Origin: UBA7672 sp041166025
Lineage (GTDB): Bacteria; Pseudomonadota; Alphaproteobacteria; Caulobacterales; Hyphomonadaceae
Length of the DNA: 64,000 nucleotides
Assembly (NCBI GenBank): GCA_041166025.1
Contig: JBEAMJ010000012.1
Span: 1 to 64,000 of the forward strand
Direction of reading: 5' to 3'
The notes under the pieces were generated by a model that saw only the letters and a list, made by a program, of their open reading frames with translations, did not search any database and was not told where the DNA came from. Positions 44,268 through 54,179 of the stretch are shown one piece after another (the stretch's first letter is position 1; every line of letters begins with the position of its first letter). Position numbers and translations under genes: made by a program.

Positions 44268-45032
44268 TCAGCGCGGCGCGAAACGTTGACCGCCGTCGAT
44301 GCGAATGGTCGAGCCATTCATCATCGCGCACTCATAGATCGCGATCGCCATCGTCGCGTACTCTTCAGGCTTACCCATGCGGCGCGGGAAGGCGGCGTCC
44401 TTGACGAGGCGCTCGGCCCATTCATCGGAGATCCCCTTGGTGAGCCCGGTCGCGAACAGGCTGGGCGCGATTGTCATGATGCGAATACCCAAACTGCCAA
44501 GGTCGCGCGCCATGGTCAGCGTCATGCCGGCGATGCCTGCCTTGGCCGCCGTGTAGGCCACCTGGCCGATCTGTCCCTCGAACGCGGCAATCGAAGCCGT
44601 GTTAATCATGACGCCCCGTTCGCCGGACTCGTTCGGTTCGTTCTTGGCCATGTGGCTCGCCGCGTGCCGATTGATGTTGAAGCTTGCCACCAGGTTGAGC
44701 TTAATGATCGCTTCGAACGTATCGATCGGATGCATCTCTCCCTCTTTGGAGAGGGTCTTAGTCTGAACAGCGCCGCCAGCAGTGTTGACACAAAAATGCA
44801 GGCCGCCAAGAAAGTCGACGGCCCCGTCAATGGTTTTTCCCATCTCGTCATAGTGGTAGACGTTGCAGGGGAAAAAGCGGCCGCCGAGGCGTTCAGCCAC
44901 CGCCGCGCCGTCCGATTTTTCGAGATCGAGAATGGCGACCTTGCCGCCTCTCTCAACGAACCTCTCCGCGGTTGCGAGGCACATACCCGAAGCGCCCCCG
45001 ACCATGATCGCCTTAGCGCCCTCGATCTTCAT
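44268..45032 (-). CDS. HSD10-like 3-hydroxyacyl-CoA dehydrogenase (SDR)
   Basis: This 254-residue SDR resembles 17beta-HSD10/type II 3-hydroxyacyl-CoA dehydrogenases: GGASGMC in place of the usual TGxxxGIG, NTAGGAVQ, a serine in NTASIAAFEGQIGQ, the YTAAK pair and the end IRIDGGQRF. Such enzymes oxidise branched 3-hydroxyacyl-CoA and steroids. It is the first gene of the seven-gene minus-strand operon and faces the AraC gene across a 319-bp regulatory gap. Confidence 0.88.
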   Translation of the reverse strand: MKIEGAKAIMVGGASGMCLATAERFVERGGKVAILDLEKSDGAAVAERLGGRFFPCNVYHYDEMGKTIDGAVDFLGGLHFCVNTAGGAVQTKTLSKEGEMHPIDTFEAIIKLNLVASFNINRHAASHMAKNEPNESGERGVMINTASIAAFEGQIGQVAYTAAKAGIAGMTLTMARDLGSLGIRIMTIAPSLFATGLTKGISDEWAERLVKDAAFPRRMGKPEEYATMAIAIYECAMMNGSTIRIDGGQRFAPR

Positions 45033-45351
45033 ATCTCGCTCCGTCCGATGTCTGAGCCTTTGCGTCGCAACTACAATCTTTTGACGGTGGGGCTCGCGGC
45101 GAAAACAGACAAAATTTCTAGGAAATTACGCCAGCTTGCTGAACAGACCTGAAGGTCGATCCCTTCACCGCGCGCGCGGAGTCCCCTGGCGCCTGGCTGA
45201 GGCCGGCCCCCGTTCGCTACCCCAGAAGCAAGCGCTTCTGGAGCGGCGCCAGGGCGCCGCGCCACGCCCTGGTGGCGATGGTGCTTGTGTGTCCTCAGAC
45301 CCTATGCCACTTTGAAGCAACAAGAAAAAAGTAGGGCGGAGACACCACGGG
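45033..45351. promoter_or_regulatory. Divergent regulatory gap with perfect inverted repeat
   Basis: The 319-bp gap separates the minus-strand operon (38.1-45.0 kb) from the AraC gene. It contains a perfect inverted repeat, AATTTC-TAG-GAAATT (45113-45127), in an otherwise GC-rich background, a candidate site for the AraC protein or another regulator. The YTACY-N4-AGTAR element is not present. No other gene or RNA is seen. Confidence 0.45.
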
Positions 45352-46449
45352 ATGAAATCCTTGGCGCGCTCGGTGCAGTCCAGGCTGCCGGAGGAGGCCA
45401 CCACGGCGTTGGCCGGGCCTGAAGTGGGCCTGAACTACATTCGCGGGTGCCTTCAGGGCGCTTACGAAAAAGGGTACGATCCCACGGATTTGCTTAGGGC
45501 TGCCCAGATCGACGTTTCAGCGTATTCTGATCCCGCTGCGACGCTGGATGGCGAGCAACTGCAGCGTCTCATCTTCATCATTCGCAAGACGCTCAATGAC
45601 GAGTATCTAGGTTTTCTGGAGGTCCCCGGAAAACTCGAGATGAGTTACATGGTCAGCCGCGCGGCGTTGCGCTGCGCGACCTTCGGACCAGCCGTGACCA
45701 AGGTTGTCAAGTTGGTCAACGCTGTGCGCAGCGATATCCACCTGGCGTTCGCGCCCGACTATTCAGAGGATGTCGCCGCGATCACTTTCAAGGTGGCGCG
45801 GTTCAGAGAAAACGTTCAGCCGCATTTTGTATCTGCTCTGAATCTTTTCTGGGTTTACAAATGGCTATGTTGGATGATCGGCGAACGGATCAAGCTGACG
45901 AGGGTCAGCTTTTCTTCGAGCAAACCCGACGGCGCGCTTGATTTCTGCTCATTGTTTGAATGCCCAGTAGACTTCGACCGCGAGTCCTCGCGCCTCAGCT
46001 TCTCAAAGCACTATCTGGCGGCGCCGATCGTGCGGAACGAAATCGAGTTGCGCGACCGTGATTTTTCGTTTGGGCAATCCGACTGGTTCGCGATCCCCGG
46101 CAAGGATCGTTCAATTTCAACACATGTTGAGCAGCTATTGCTCGATCTTTACCGGCAAGGGCGGGGACCGGCCAATCTCGACGTGCTGAGCGACATCCTT
46201 TGCTGCAGTCCGCGAACGCTGTCGCGCAGACTCCGGCGTGAAAATGTTACGTTTCAAGAACTCAAGGTGAAAGTGCGCAAGGAGCTGGCTCAGAAGCTCC
46301 TGGCGTCAACCGAGATGTCCATAACGGAGATCGCTGAAATGGCGGGCTTCGCGGAGTCGGCTGATTTCACGCGCGCTTATGTGGCGTGGACCGGGCACAC
46401 GCCTTCTCATTTCCGTGCTCAGCGGCGCAATAGCGGGGCCTTGCGCTGA
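45352..46449 (+). CDS. AraC-family transcriptional regulator (OruR-like)
   Basis: This 365-residue AraC protein has the N-terminal arabinose-binding-like domain (YDPTDLLRAAQIDVSAYSDP) seen in OruR/ArgR-type regulators, and a C-terminal pair of helix-turn-helix units (LCCSPRTLSRRLRRENVTFQ; MSITEIAEMAGFAESADFTR). The ligand domain probably binds a pathway acid or acyl-CoA. Its position between two opposed catabolic operons suggests that it activates the minus-strand operon and the plus-strand genes that follow it. Confidence 0.9.
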   Translation: MKSLARSVQSRLPEEATTALAGPEVGLNYIRGCLQGAYEKGYDPTDLLRAAQIDVSAYSDPAATLDGEQLQRLIFIIRKTLNDEYLGFLEVPGKLEMSYMVSRAALRCATFGPAVTKVVKLVNAVRSDIHLAFAPDYSEDVAAITFKVARFRENVQPHFVSALNLFWVYKWLCWMIGERIKLTRVSFSSSKPDGALDFCSLFECPVDFDRESSRLSFSKHYLAAPIVRNEIELRDRDFSFGQSDWFAIPGKDRSISTHVEQLLLDLYRQGRGPANLDVLSDILCCSPRTLSRRLRRENVTFQELKVKVRKELAQKLLASTEMSITEIAEMAGFAESADFTRAYVAWTGHTPSHFRAQRRNSGALR

Positions 46450-46584
46450 CGCGGGGGCCGCGCGCCTCGTCCTGAATTGCATGGCGGCGTGACGCAACTT
46501 GCCCTGGAGTGGCCGCCTGTATCCTCTGAATTCTCGCCCTCGCTGAGCGGCGCGCGGCGGCTTGGTACCAGGGGCACTCAAGAA

Positions 46585-48051
46585 ATGGTGAGCGTAAAGA
46601 CACGCCTTGGCGCGGTGCAGGGAGTAGACCGGGGAAAGCTGCAATCCTTCCTAGGTCTGCCATATGCGGCCCCGCCGGTCGGCGATCGGCGCTGGCGCCC
46701 GCCTTCGCCCCCAGGTCCCTGGTCGGGCGTCTACGACGCCACACGCTATCCAAACCGAGCACTTCAAGCTCCGTTCCCGGAAGCGCTGATGCCGCCCGGC
46801 GGCATTCCGGGCGGCACAAGCGAGGACATGCTCTACCTCAATGTCCATACACCCAAAGCGGACAAGAAACGCCGTCCGGTCATGGTGTGGATTCATGGCG
46901 GGGGCTACACACTTGGTTCGGCTAACGACTTCGATCCCGTAGCCTTCGTAGGCCAGCACGACGTCGTCGTCGTCGCCATCAATTACCGACTCGGCGTGTT
47001 CGGGTTCTTGGACTTAAGCCGCTTTGGGCCTGAGTATGCCGGCAGCGCCAGCATTGGGTTTCAAGATCAGATCGCCGCCATTCGCTGGGTCGCGGACAAC
47101 ATCGCCGATTATGGCGGCGACCCAAAAAACATCACCATTTGTGGCGGAAGCGCGGGCGCGGGGTCAGTTGTGACCTTGCTCGCCGCGCCGACAGCAAAAG
47201 GGCTGTTCCAGAAAGCGATCGCTGTGAGCCCGCTGGAGGTGAACCCCGCGCCGCTCGACATCGTGACGCCCTGCGCTACGGCACTGAAAATGGATGAGAA
47301 GGCGTTCTTCAATCACATCAAGGCGATGTCGGGCGAGGAGCTCTTCAAGTTCCAGATCGACGCAGGGATCGGAACCTCGGCGTGCGTCGATGGCGTCATC
47401 ATCGTCAAGTCAACCGCTGAAGCGATCAAGCAACGTGTCAACCCAGTGCCGCTGCTGGTGGGCTGTACGCAGGCTGAGGGTCCAATGCTGACGGAAGGCG
47501 TAGTTCTAAATCTGGGAAGTGACCCGGCCGTGTTCGCAATGTTGGAGGCTGGCATGTCGCCTAACATCGGCGGCGGCAATGCGGCGAGATACAAGACCTT
47601 TCTCGACAAAGCGACCGAAGGCGGCTCTTTGGAGGATCGGTTGAATCGCGTCTGGTTTGATTGTTTCCGGTCCTACGTGCTGCGAACGGCTCAATCTATG
47701 ACCGACGCAGGGTTCAATGCTTGGGCTTACACATTCGCTGTGCCTACCGAGCACCCGCATGGACCAACGCACGGAAGCGATGTGCCCTTTGTGTTCAATT
47801 CGCTCGATCCTAAGAAAGATGGCGAATTGGCCTACTTCTACAGAAATGAGGCCCGCACGCGCCGGATCGCTGACATGTGGTCGAAGACGATGGTGCGCTT
47901 TATGCGGAGCGGAAATCCCAATCGCTGGGGCATGCCCAGTTGGCCAACCTACACCGCTCAACGCCGCGCTTGTCTTGTGCTCAAGGATCAGCCCGCGATC
48001 GTGAACAACCCTGACGGAAATGAAGCGCTGGCCGCCTATGGGTTAAGTTGA
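46585..48051 (+). CDS. Type B carboxylesterase
   Basis: This 488-residue COesterase has HGGGYTLGSANDFDP (oxyanion), Ser189 in GGSAG where most relatives have GxSxG with a bulkier second residue, and GPTHGSDVPFVFN near the C-terminus. It has no signal peptide. It is paralogous to the enzymes at 26.7 and 49.4 kb. It stands first after the AraC gene; the ATG giving MVSVKTRLGA was chosen, as the upstream frame has no family match. Confidence 0.9.
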   Translation: MVSVKTRLGAVQGVDRGKLQSFLGLPYAAPPVGDRRWRPPSPPGPWSGVYDATRYPNRALQAPFPEALMPPGGIPGGTSEDMLYLNVHTPKADKKRRPVMVWIHGGGYTLGSANDFDPVAFVGQHDVVVVAINYRLGVFGFLDLSRFGPEYAGSASIGFQDQIAAIRWVADNIADYGGDPKNITICGGSAGAGSVVTLLAAPTAKGLFQKAIAVSPLEVNPAPLDIVTPCATALKMDEKAFFNHIKAMSGEELFKFQIDAGIGTSACVDGVIIVKSTAEAIKQRVNPVPLLVGCTQAEGPMLTEGVVLNLGSDPAVFAMLEAGMSPNIGGGNAARYKTFLDKATEGGSLEDRLNRVWFDCFRSYVLRTAQSMTDAGFNAWAYTFAVPTEHPHGPTHGSDVPFVFNSLDPKKDGELAYFYRNEARTRRIADMWSKTMVRFMRSGNPNRWGMPSWPTYTAQRRACLVLKDQPAIVNNPDGNEALAAYGLS

Positions 48052-48078
48052 GCCACACGCTGAAGGACAAGCTATCAA

Positions 48079-49326
48079 ATGCAAGAAGCGTTCATCATTG
48101 ATACTGTTCGGACACCACGCGGGATCGGCAAGGTTGGCAAGGGGGCTCTCTCCCATCTCCACCCGCAACAACTGGCGGCGACGGTGCTGAAGGCTATTCA
48201 GAGTCGCAATCACTTGAACACCGCGGATGTTGAAGATGTCGTTTGGTCAACATCCACTCAGAAAGGCAAACAGGGATTTGACCTCGGTCGACAAGCGGCG
48301 CTCTTGGCCGGCTATGACATTCGCGCAAGCGGGGTGACCCTGGACCGTTTCTGCGGCGGCGGCATCACCGCGGTGAACATAGCTGCGGCAACAATCATGT
48401 CGGGTATGGGCGATGTTGTAATCGCCGGCGGCGCCGAGATGATGAGTTATGTTAATCAGCGCAACACGGAGGAAGCAAATGCTGGCGTAAAGCTGGCGGA
48501 CATGACCGCCGATAACCCAAGGCTCATGGAAATGCATCCACAGTCCCACCAGGGTGTCTGCGCTGATGCGATTGCCGCGATGGAGGGCGTCTCGCGCGGC
48601 GATGTCGACGCGCTGGCCTGCGAAAGCCAAACGCGTGCAAAGATAGCGATTGATGGCGGGCGGTTCGCAAAGAGCGTAACGCCTGTCTACAACGAAGATG
48701 GAACTTTAGCGCTAGATCATGAAGAGTTTCCGCGACCAGACACGACGCCGGAGACGCTCTCGGCGCTCAAACCTTCGTTTCAGGCGCTGGCCGATTATCC
48801 CATCAACGGCAAGACTTTCCGCCAAATCATACAACAAAAATATCCGGCGCTTACGTGGGAGGGCGTCCACCACGCGGGGAATAGTTCAGGCGTCGTTGAC
48901 GGCGCGGCCGCTGTATTGCTCGCCACAAAGAGCTACGCGACAGCCAAAGGGCTCAAGCCGCGTGCGCGGATCGTTGCTTTTGCCAACATCGGCGACTGCC
49001 CGACACTGATGCTCAATGCGCCCGTCCCCGCGGCAAAGAAGGTGCTGGCTCGAGCCGGGCTCACGATTCACGACATTGACCTGTGGGAGGTCAACGAAGC
49101 CTTCGCAGTGGTCGCTGAGAAGTTCATCCGCGATCTTCGGCTTGATCGCGACAAGGTAAACGTCAATGGCGGCGCCTGCGCGCTGGGGCACCCGATCGGG
49201 GCGACAGGCGCTATTCTCATCGGGACAGTGTTGGACGAACTGGAGCGCCGCGACTTGAAAAGGGGGCTCGTCACGATGTGCGCCGCTGCGGGTATGGCGC
49301 CGGCGATCATCATCGAGCGCGTATGA
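48079..49326 (+). CDS. Acetyl-CoA acyltransferase (thiolase)
   Basis: This 415-residue thiolase has nucleophile Cys in LDRFCGGGITAVN, NEAFAVVA, ALGHPIGATG and TMCAAAGMAPA. The residues after both cysteines differ from the usual SSG and GGG patterns, suggesting a distinct substrate pocket. It lies between two type B carboxylesterases with gaps near 30 bp, an odd interleaving that suggests a shared ester or acyl substrate. AAGGA precedes the start. Confidence 0.9.
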   Translation: MQEAFIIDTVRTPRGIGKVGKGALSHLHPQQLAATVLKAIQSRNHLNTADVEDVVWSTSTQKGKQGFDLGRQAALLAGYDIRASGVTLDRFCGGGITAVNIAAATIMSGMGDVVIAGGAEMMSYVNQRNTEEANAGVKLADMTADNPRLMEMHPQSHQGVCADAIAAMEGVSRGDVDALACESQTRAKIAIDGGRFAKSVTPVYNEDGTLALDHEEFPRPDTTPETLSALKPSFQALADYPINGKTFRQIIQQKYPALTWEGVHHAGNSSGVVDGAAAVLLATKSYATAKGLKPRARIVAFANIGDCPTLMLNAPVPAAKKVLARAGLTIHDIDLWEVNEAFAVVAEKFIRDLRLDRDKVNVNGGACALGHPIGATGAILIGTVLDELERRDLKRGLVTMCAAAGMAPAIIIERV

Positions 49327-49357
49327 GGCGCGGCCCTTTCACACCGGCGGACTTTTC

Positions 49358-50827
49358 ATGACCGTGGTTTCGACTCGCATCGGACAAGTACGAGGCATCG
49401 AGCGGGAGGGCTCGATGTCTTTCTTGGGACTGCCCTTTGCCGTCCCGCCTACAGGGGCGTTGCGTTGGCGTTCGCCGGCTCCCGCAAGCCGATGGGCCGG
49501 TGTGTTTGACGCCACCAGCCACCCGCGGCGCAGTTTTCAATTGCCTTACCCCGCGACGCTCGGCAGCCGAGAAAATCCAGGCGTCATGAGCGAGGACATG
49601 TTGTACTTAAATGTGCACACGCCCGCTGCGGACGGAAAGCGCAGGCCTGTGCTCGTTTACATTCATGGTGGCGGCTACACCGTTGGCTCCGCCAATGATT
49701 TTGACCCCACGCCATTTGCGCGCCGCCACGACATGGTCGCCGTTGCCATGAACTACAGGCTGGGAATCTTCGGATTCTTTGACTTGAGCCGGTTCGGCCC
49801 GGATTATGCAGGAAGCGTGAGTCTTGGCTTCCAAGACCAGATCGCGGCGTTGCGCTGGATCAAGGACAACATCGCCGATTACGGCGGGGACCCCGACAAC
49901 GTCACGATCAGCGGCGTGAGCGCCGGGGCTGGTTCTGTGCTGGCTTTGATGTCCGCGCAGGACGCGAAAGGCTTGTTCCACAAAGCCATTGCGTTCAGTC
50001 CTGGTGAGATTGCACGAGCGCCCGCTGACATGGTTCCGATCGTCGCGGAGAAGCTCGGGGTAGGCGAAAATGCGTTGCTTGATCACGCGGCGACGCTTTC
50101 TGGCCAACATTTGTTCGACATCCAAGTGTCGTCTATTTGGGCGGGCGGCGCCGCGGTCGACGGTCATGTCATCAAACTGCCGGCGGACGATGCGCTTCGC
50201 GCCCGCATCAATCCGGTGCCTCTGATCATAGGCACGTGCATTAATGAAGGTACTATGCTCACGCCTTCAATCGAAGAACAGAATTACGAGGCGGCGCAGC
50301 TACATGACATTCTGGCTGGACTTGCCGTGACGATCGGCGGGGGAGATGCAGATCGTTATTTCAGATTCCTAGACACGGCGCTTCCGGGCGCCGGCAACAG
50401 AGAGCGCATGACTCGGCTGTGGTACGACTATTTCCGTGCGCCGACGATGCGCGTCGCCCACGCGGCGGCGGAAGTCGGGATGAGCGCCTGGGTGTATAGC
50501 TTTGAGGCGCCGACCGACCATCCTTTCGGACCGACCCACGCGTCGGATATGGCCTTCTCATATAATTTGTTTGATGGCGGTTTCGTCGCTGAGGGTGAAA
50601 TGCTCGGCTTTCACCCGAACACTCCAAAAAATCGCGCGCTTGCGCATCTGTGGACCGACACTATTGCGCAATTTGTGCGAGCGGGCGATCCGAACTGGAC
50701 GGGGATCGGTCATTGGCTGCCTTATGACACGGAGACCAGGATAAGCTTGGCGATTCGGGAGGCGCCCATTGTTGTCGAAGACCTTGACGGTGTGGAGGCG
50801 CGGCGAGCTTATGGTTTGAAAGCATAA
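49358..50827 (+). CDS. Type B carboxylesterase
   Basis: This 489-residue COesterase has HGGGYTVGSANDFDP, Ser188 in GVSAG and GPTHASDMAFSYN. It is most similar by eye to the 46.6-kb paralogue at the N-terminus and to the 26.7-kb paralogue around the nucleophile and histidine. It has no signal peptide. It sits 28 bp before the fused acyl-CoA carboxylase. Confidence 0.9.
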   Translation: MTVVSTRIGQVRGIEREGSMSFLGLPFAVPPTGALRWRSPAPASRWAGVFDATSHPRRSFQLPYPATLGSRENPGVMSEDMLYLNVHTPAADGKRRPVLVYIHGGGYTVGSANDFDPTPFARRHDMVAVAMNYRLGIFGFFDLSRFGPDYAGSVSLGFQDQIAALRWIKDNIADYGGDPDNVTISGVSAGAGSVLALMSAQDAKGLFHKAIAFSPGEIARAPADMVPIVAEKLGVGENALLDHAATLSGQHLFDIQVSSIWAGGAAVDGHVIKLPADDALRARINPVPLIIGTCINEGTMLTPSIEEQNYEAAQLHDILAGLAVTIGGGDADRYFRFLDTALPGAGNRERMTRLWYDYFRAPTMRVAHAAAEVGMSAWVYSFEAPTDHPFGPTHASDMAFSYNLFDGGFVAEGEMLGFHPNTPKNRALAHLWTDTIAQFVRAGDPNWTGIGHWLPYDTETRISLAIREAPIVVEDLDGVEARRAYGLKA

Positions 50828-50855
50828 ACGCAGTCACTCGTCAGCTGGGCAGGGC

Positions 50856-53800
50856 ATGAGCGGATCAAAGCTCCTCATCGCAAACCGTGGCGAGATCGCC
50901 ATACGAATCGCGCAGGCCGCTGCCGAACTCGGCATCCGCACCGTCTCCATTTACGCAAACGACGATGCCGCCTCGCTCCACTGTTTCAAGACCGACGAGA
51001 GTGTGTGTCTAGATGCGGCAGGCGTCAGCGCCTATTTGGACGCAAACAGCGTATTAGGTGCGGCGAAGCGGCTGGGTTGCGACTTGCTACACCCTGGCTA
51101 TGGTTTCTTGGCGGAAAACGCGGCGTTTGCGCAAGCATGTGAGCAGGCGGGCGTCACATTCGTCGGCCCACCGGCAAGTGTTCTTGATCTTTTTGCCAAC
51201 AAAGCGCGCGCGCGCATGCTTGCCGAAGAGTGCGACGTGCCGATCCTGGAGGGCTCCAAAGACGCGGTATCGCTCGAAGAGGCGCGAGCGTTCTTCGCCA
51301 CGCTAGGAGCGGGCGCCGCCATGGTGATTAAAGCCGTTTCGGGAGGCGGCGGACGCGGGATGCGCATTGTGAAGCGCTCGCGCGACGTCGCCGACAGTTA
51401 CGCCGACTGCCGGGCCGAGGCACAGCTCGCCTTTGGCGATCCCGCTGTGATGGTCGAACGCTTTCTGCCGAAGGCGCGGCACATAGAAGTGCAAATTGCC
51501 GCCGACGCTTCGGGTGATATCGTCCACTTGGGCGAGCGCGACTGCACCCTGCAGCGGCGCAACCAGAAGCTCATTGAATGTGCGCCAAGTCCCTTTGTTT
51601 CGCCGAAGCTGCGGGATCATCTGACTGGCGCTGCTGTGACGTTGGCCCGCAAGGCAGGCTACCGCAATGTCGGCACCTTCGAGTTCTTGCTTGATGTGGC
51701 GCAATTGCATTGCAACCCCGACGAGGCGGAGTTTGCCTTCCTTGAGTGTAATCCGCGCATTCAGGTGGAGCACACCGTCACCGAAGAAGTCATGAGCGTG
51801 GATTTGGTGCAGGCGCAGTTGCGCATCGCCGCAGGTGGGACGCTAGCGGATATGGGTTTCAGCCAGAAACGCTTCGTGACCGCGAACGGCGCCGCGTTGC
51901 AGGCGCGCATCAATGCAGAGCTCACCGCCGAGAACGGCGAGGCGCGGCCGTCGGCGGGCGTCATCCAAACCTACGAATTACCTGCGGGGCGCGGCGTGCG
52001 TGTCGACGGTTGTGGCTATGCGGGTTACTCGCCGAATCCGCGCTATGACAGCCTGCTCGCGAAAGTGGTGGTGCACACGCAAGGGGGTTTTCCCGACGCC
52101 CTCGCCAAGGCCGCGCGCGCGCTACGAGAATGCCGCATTGAGGGAGTGGACACCAACCGCGACCTCCTCATAGCCCTGCTGGGCCGCGATGAGGTGGTGA
52201 CCGGCAACGATTACACGCGGTTCGTGGATGAGCATCTCAAGCAACTCCTCAGCGCGGCGACCCAGACGCCGCTCTTCGCTCCTGCTGACAGTTCCACACG
52301 TGATGGGACTGAAGACAATCCGGCGATTGTTGATGCGGACATTAGTGATGGCAGTTGGGTTGTTGGGGCCCCAATGCAGGGCATGGTGTCCGACTTGAAG
52401 GCATCGACGGGCGACGCGGTCGCCGAAGGTCAAGCGCTGGCCACGATCGAGGCGATGAAGATGGTGTATTCCGTCGTTGCGCCTGTGTCGGGGTTCGTTC
52501 GAAAGGTTGGCGCTGGTGTTGGGCAGGTTGTTCGGCTGAACCAGCCCATGTTCGTGGTCGAGGCGTCCGCCGATGCGGAGCTGGCGGCTGAATCTTCCGA
52601 CGCAGCGGTTGATCTTGACGTTATTCGGCCTGACCTCGCGCAAATTCTGGAATTGCGAAGGCTGGGGCAAGATGATGCCCGGCCAGAGGCTGTCGCCAAG
52701 CGGCGCAAGACCGGGCAGCGGACCGCGCGCGAGAATGTCGATGACCTCTGTGATGCGGGGAGTTTTGTCGAGTACGGCGCCTTGGCGCTGGCTTCGCAAT
52801 CACGCCGCCGCAGCCGTGAAGACCTTGCGAAAAACACTTCCGGCGACGGCATCATCGCCGGAATCGGGTGCGTAAACGGCGCCGCGTTCGGCGACGAGGC
52901 GAGCCGGTGCGCCGTGTTGGCCTATGACTACATGGTGTTGGCCGGGACCCAAGGCCACCAAACCCATCGCAAGAAAGACAGACTGCTTGAGCTGGCTGAG
53001 CGGAGGCGTTTGCCGGTTGTTTTGTTTTCCGAAGGCGGCGGGGGGCGGCCCGGCGACGTCGATGTTCTCTCAGTCACGGGAATGGAAGTGGCGTCGTTCC
53101 AATTGCTGGCGAAGTTGAGCGGACTTGTTCCGCTTGTTGGCGTCAACTCCGGACGTTGCTTTGCGGGGAATGCGGCATTGCTCGGATGTTGCGACGTCAT
53201 CATTGCGACTGAGAACTCGACGATCGGCATGGGCGGCCCCGCGATGGTGGAAGGCGGCGGCCTTGGTGTGTACACGCCAGATGAGATCGGGCCGATGTCG
53301 GTGCAAGTGCCGAACGGGGTCGTGGACATTGCAGTCAAGGACGAGGCCGAAGCCGTTGCCGTCGCGAAAAAGTACATCTCCTATTTCCAAGGTCGTTTGT
53401 TGCGGTGGACGGCGCCAGATCAGCGCCGGCTGCGGCGGCTAGTTCCCGAGGATCGGGTGCGCGCTTACGACATCCGTGCTGTGATTGAATGTCTCGCTGA
53501 TGAAGACAGCGTGCTCGAACTGCGCCGCCACTATGGATATGGCATTGTCACGAGCTTGGTGCGCATTGAAGGCCGCCCCGTTGGTCTCATAGCCAACAAC
53601 CCTTTACATCTCGGCGGCGCTATCGATGGACCGGGAGCGGACAAGGCCTCGCGCTTCATGCAATTGTGCGATGCGCACGAGATCCCACTCCTTAGTTTAT
53701 GCGACACGCCAGGTTTCATGGTGGGGCCAGAGAGCGAAAAGACTGCGGTTGTTCGCCGGTTCGCACGCATGTTTGTCACGGCCGCGAGCGTGACAACGCC

Positions 53801-54179
53801 CATGATGGCGATCGTGCTGCGCAAGGCGTACGGGCTGGGGGCAATGTCGATGCTGGCAGGCCAATCGCGGTCGCTGGACTTCATGGTTAGCTGGCCGTCG
53901 GGCGAGTTTGGGGGCATGGGGTTGGAGGGTGCGATCAAGCTTGGATTGCGCAAGGAACTCGAGGCGATCGCGGACCCGAAAGAGCGAGAGCGCTACTTCA
54001 AAGAGTGCGTGGCGCAGGCTTATGAGTTTGGCAAAGCTGCCAACGCGGCTGCGCATTTCGAACTCGATGACGTCATCGACCCTGCCGAAAGTCGGGCTTG
54101 GATTGTGAAGACTTTACGGAATTGCTCCCAACCCGCGCCGCGGCGAGGCAAGAAACGCAACCACATCGATACCTGGTAG
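50856..54179 (+). CDS. Single-chain biotin-dependent acyl-CoA carboxylase (LCC-like)
   Basis: This 1107-residue fusion begins with biotin carboxylase (residues 1-450: HPGYGFLAEN, GGGGRGMRI, QRRNQKLIE, RIQVEHTVTEEV). Next comes the biotin carrier with EAMKM, biotinyl Lys535 and VGAPMQGMVSDL. The carboxyltransferase occupies about 610-1107 (SEGGGGRPGD, GSGR-like GVNSGRCFAGNAALLGCCDV, and YGLGAMSMLAG). This order and length match the single-chain long-chain acyl-CoA carboxylases described in actinobacteria and some proteobacteria. It would carboxylate an acyl- or enoyl-CoA, which in leucine and terpene pathways allows beta-oxidation past a methyl branch. Substrate assignment is inference. Confidence 0.92.
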   Translation: MSGSKLLIANRGEIAIRIAQAAAELGIRTVSIYANDDAASLHCFKTDESVCLDAAGVSAYLDANSVLGAAKRLGCDLLHPGYGFLAENAAFAQACEQAGVTFVGPPASVLDLFANKARARMLAEECDVPILEGSKDAVSLEEARAFFATLGAGAAMVIKAVSGGGGRGMRIVKRSRDVADSYADCRAEAQLAFGDPAVMVERFLPKARHIEVQIAADASGDIVHLGERDCTLQRRNQKLIECAPSPFVSPKLRDHLTGAAVTLARKAGYRNVGTFEFLLDVAQLHCNPDEAEFAFLECNPRIQVEHTVTEEVMSVDLVQAQLRIAAGGTLADMGFSQKRFVTANGAALQARINAELTAENGEARPSAGVIQTYELPAGRGVRVDGCGYAGYSPNPRYDSLLAKVVVHTQGGFPDALAKAARALRECRIEGVDTNRDLLIALLGRDEVVTGNDYTRFVDEHLKQLLSAATQTPLFAPADSSTRDGTEDNPAIVDADISDGSWVVGAPMQGMVSDLKASTGDAVAEGQALATIEAMKMVYSVVAPVSGFVRKVGAGVGQVVRLNQPMFVVEASADAELAAESSDAAVDLDVIRPDLAQILELRRLGQDDARPEAVAKRRKTGQRTARENVDDLCDAGSFVEYGALALASQSRRRSREDLAKNTSGDGIIAGIGCVNGAAFGDEASRCAVLAYDYMVLAGTQGHQTHRKKDRLLELAERRRLPVVLFSEGGGGRPGDVDVLSVTGMEVASFQLLAKLSGLVPLVGVNSGRCFAGNAALLGCCDVIIATENSTIGMGGPAMVEGGGLGVYTPDEIGPMSVQVPNGVVDIAVKDEAEAVAVAKKYISYFQGRLLRWTAPDQRRLRRLVPEDRVRAYDIRAVIECLADEDSVLELRRHYGYGIVTSLVRIEGRPVGLIANNPLHLGGAIDGPGADKASRFMQLCDAHEIPLLSLCDTPGFMVGPESEKTAVVRRFARMFVTAASVTTPMMAIVLRKAYGLGAMSMLAGQSRSLDFMVSWPSGEFGGMGLEGAIKLGLRKELEAIADPKERERYFKECVAQAYEFGKAANAAAHFELDDVIDPAESRAWIVKTLRNCSQPAPRRGKKRNHIDTW

